Origin: Caulobacteraceae bacterium
GTDB lineage: Bacteria > Pseudomonadota > Alphaproteobacteria > Caulobacterales > Caulobacteraceae
Length of the DNA: 43,680 nucleotides
Reading direction: 5' to 3'
Assembly: GCA_019247715.1 (NCBI GenBank)
Contig: JAFBAO010000017.1
Location: 1 to 43,680, forward strand
How positions within the stretch are numbered: position 1 is the first letter of the stretch; each line of letters begins with the position of its first letter. The notes beneath the pieces were generated by a model that saw nothing but the letters and a program-made list of their open reading frames with translations, did no database searches and was not told the origin of the DNA. A program made the translations under genes and the position numbers. Below are positions 42,406 to 43,680 of this stretch, piece by piece.

Positions 42406-42427
42406 TTGAGATGCTATACGAAAACGA

Positions 42428-43345
42428 ATGACTAGCGCCCACCTGAGCTGGGACCTGTGCCGATCGTTTCTGGCGGTCGTGCACGAGGGCAGTCTCTCGC
42501 GCGCCGCCCGGGCGCTGAACCTCACCCAGCCGACCCTAGGGCGGCACATCGCCGAACTGGAGGCCTCGCTCGGGGTGGCGCTGTTCACCCGCTCGCAGCG
42601 GGGACTTGTCCCTACCGACGCGGCGCTGGAGCTGCGTCCGCACGCCCAGGCCGTCGCCTCGGCGGCCGACGCCTTCGTGCGCGCCGCCCACGCCAGCGTG
42701 GCCGAGGTGCGCGGGACGGTGCGCATCACCGCCCCCGACATGCTGGCGGTCGAGGCGCTGCCGCCCATCCTGGCGACGTTCCGTGCCCGGCATCCGCGCG
42801 TGGCGATCGAGCTTGCGGCCACCAACGTCACCGAGAACCTCCTGCAGCGGGAGGCGGACATCGCGGTGCGGGTGGTCCGGCCCGAACAGGAGGCGCTGTT
42901 CGCCGCTCCGGTGGGCGAGATCCGCTTCGGGCTCTACGCGCACCCGGCCTATCTGCAGCAGTACGGAACGCCCCGCACCGTCGCCGACCTGCGGGCGCAC
43001 ACGCTGGTGGGCTTCGACCGCGGCGGCGCGGCGATCCGGGTGCTGCGCGAGCTTCCCGATCCCCTTTCCCGAGAGGACTTCGGCTTCCGCTCGGACAATC
43101 CGATCGCCCAGCTGGCCGCCATCCGGGGCGGGATCGGGATCGGCCGGGCGCCGGACGCCGTGGCGCGGCGCTACGCCGCCGAGCTGACGCCGGTGCTGGT
43201 CGACCAGCACCAGATCGTCGTCAGAGTGTGGGTGGTCATGCACGAGGACGCGCGCAGCAGCCCCCACATCCGCGCCATGTTCGACCATCTGGCGAGCGAG
43301 CTCCGGGCGCTGCTGGCGGGTCTGGCCCAGTCCGAGCCGACCTGA
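42428..43345 (+). CDS. LysR family transcriptional regulator
   Basis: Regulator of 305 residues: N-terminal winged helix (LCRSFLAVVHEGSLSRAARALNL, then TQPTLGRHIAELE) and a substrate-binding domain with VRITAPDMLAVEALPPIL and GEIRFGLYAHPAYL. Typical length. Most likely controls the divergent flavin monooxygenase and itself through the palindrome at 42384. Inducer unknown. Confidence 0.92.
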   Translation: MTSAHLSWDLCRSFLAVVHEGSLSRAARALNLTQPTLGRHIAELEASLGVALFTRSQRGLVPTDAALELRPHAQAVASAADAFVRAAHASVAEVRGTVRITAPDMLAVEALPPILATFRARHPRVAIELAATNVTENLLQREADIAVRVVRPEQEALFAAPVGEIRFGLYAHPAYLQQYGTPRTVADLRAHTLVGFDRGGAAIRVLRELPDPLSREDFGFRSDNPIAQLAAIRGGIGIGRAPDAVARRYAAELTPVLVDQHQIVVRVWVVMHEDARSSPHIRAMFDHLASELRALLAGLAQSEPT

Positions 43346-43543
43346 GCGAATTGCAGACCGCCACCGCCCTCGACGCGTCCGCCTGCCGACCACCGTTCTG
43401 GGCCTGGGCCGCTCCGAGCCTTGCCGGCGACCGGGACGCGCGAGAGCGAGTCGCGCTCCCCGCGTCAAATCGTTTCGCTTTACGGGCGACGCAAAATGGC
43501 CCAGCCTCGGGGCGCCCTATCACGTCAGGCAAAGAGGCGTTCG

Positions 43544-43680
43544 ATGTTCAACGTCGAATTTCACTGCCGGGGTTACGCTCCGGGGCGTTCGCCGATCCTG
43601 GAGGAGAAGATAGCGGGCGACTGCGTGGACACCGCGCTGGCCAGCGCAAAGCGCCAGGCCTCGGCGCTCGGGGCCGAGAA
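43544..43680 (+). CDS. Hypothetical protein, 3' end outside window
   Basis: ATG at 43544 behind AGAGGCG opens a frame to the window edge (45 residues: MFNVEFHCRGYAPGRSP, then ILEEKIAGDCVDTALASAKRQ). Helical second half; no family can be assigned from this fragment. Confidence 0.5.
   Translation, partial: MFNVEFHCRGYAPGRSPILEEKIAGDCVDTALASAKRQASALGAE

Overview
The window is high-GC, gene-dense chromosomal DNA from an alphaproteobacterium. The Hda-type regulator, the ydbH-ynbE-ydbL operon, the style of the dispersed palindromic repeats and FNR/FixK-type sites with a TTGATC core suggest Caulobacterales (Phenylobacterium- or Caulobacter-like). That placement is inference from gene content. No rRNA, tRNA, CRISPR array, phage or transposase gene was seen.

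Positions 1-9,300 hold housekeeping and envelope functions. They begin with a UDP-glucuronate decarboxylase cut by the window edge, then a cyclic-nucleotide-binding patatin with the replication regulator Hda, then a crotonase. The ydbH-ynbE-ydbL set (AsmA-like inner-membrane bridge, outer-membrane lipoprotein, periplasmic partner) and a TMEM175-type channel follow. Positions 9,300-21,500 carry mostly unrelated enzymes: alpha/beta hydrolase, NmrA-like reductase, SMP-30 lactonase, amidohydrolase, thiolase, PaiB-like FMN protein and trypsin-like protease. They also carry a frameshifted S9 peptidase. Positions 21,500-25,000 hold a secreted Asn/Ser/Gly-repeat protein, a gene-free stretch with a candidate small RNA, an alanine-zipper lipoprotein and an MscS channel.

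Positions 25,000-43,680 look like accessory catabolism: four short-chain dehydrogenases, two luciferase-like flavin oxidoreductases (one LimB-like), a TauD-type dioxygenase, two VOC proteins and a flavin monooxygenase. IclR, AraC/GATase1 and LysR regulators lie divergent from enzyme genes. A FecR/OmpA pair and a VCBS-repeat metalloprotease are embedded among them.

The least expected signal is a set of FNR/FixK-like palindromes at 11739, 15055, 23132 and a weaker one at 24845. They lie in front of a globin-like gene, a tiny zinc-ribbon gene, a terminator-ended stretch with no ORF (a candidate FnrS-like small RNA) and mscS. Together they suggest a small oxygen-responsive regulon. Other oddities are a 95-bp palindromic element present twice and partly a third time, a metalloprotease frame that runs antisense through a whole VOC gene, an in-frame TAG before a coding-like tail in the PaiB homologue, and an anti-sigma-like ATPase without a normal start codon.
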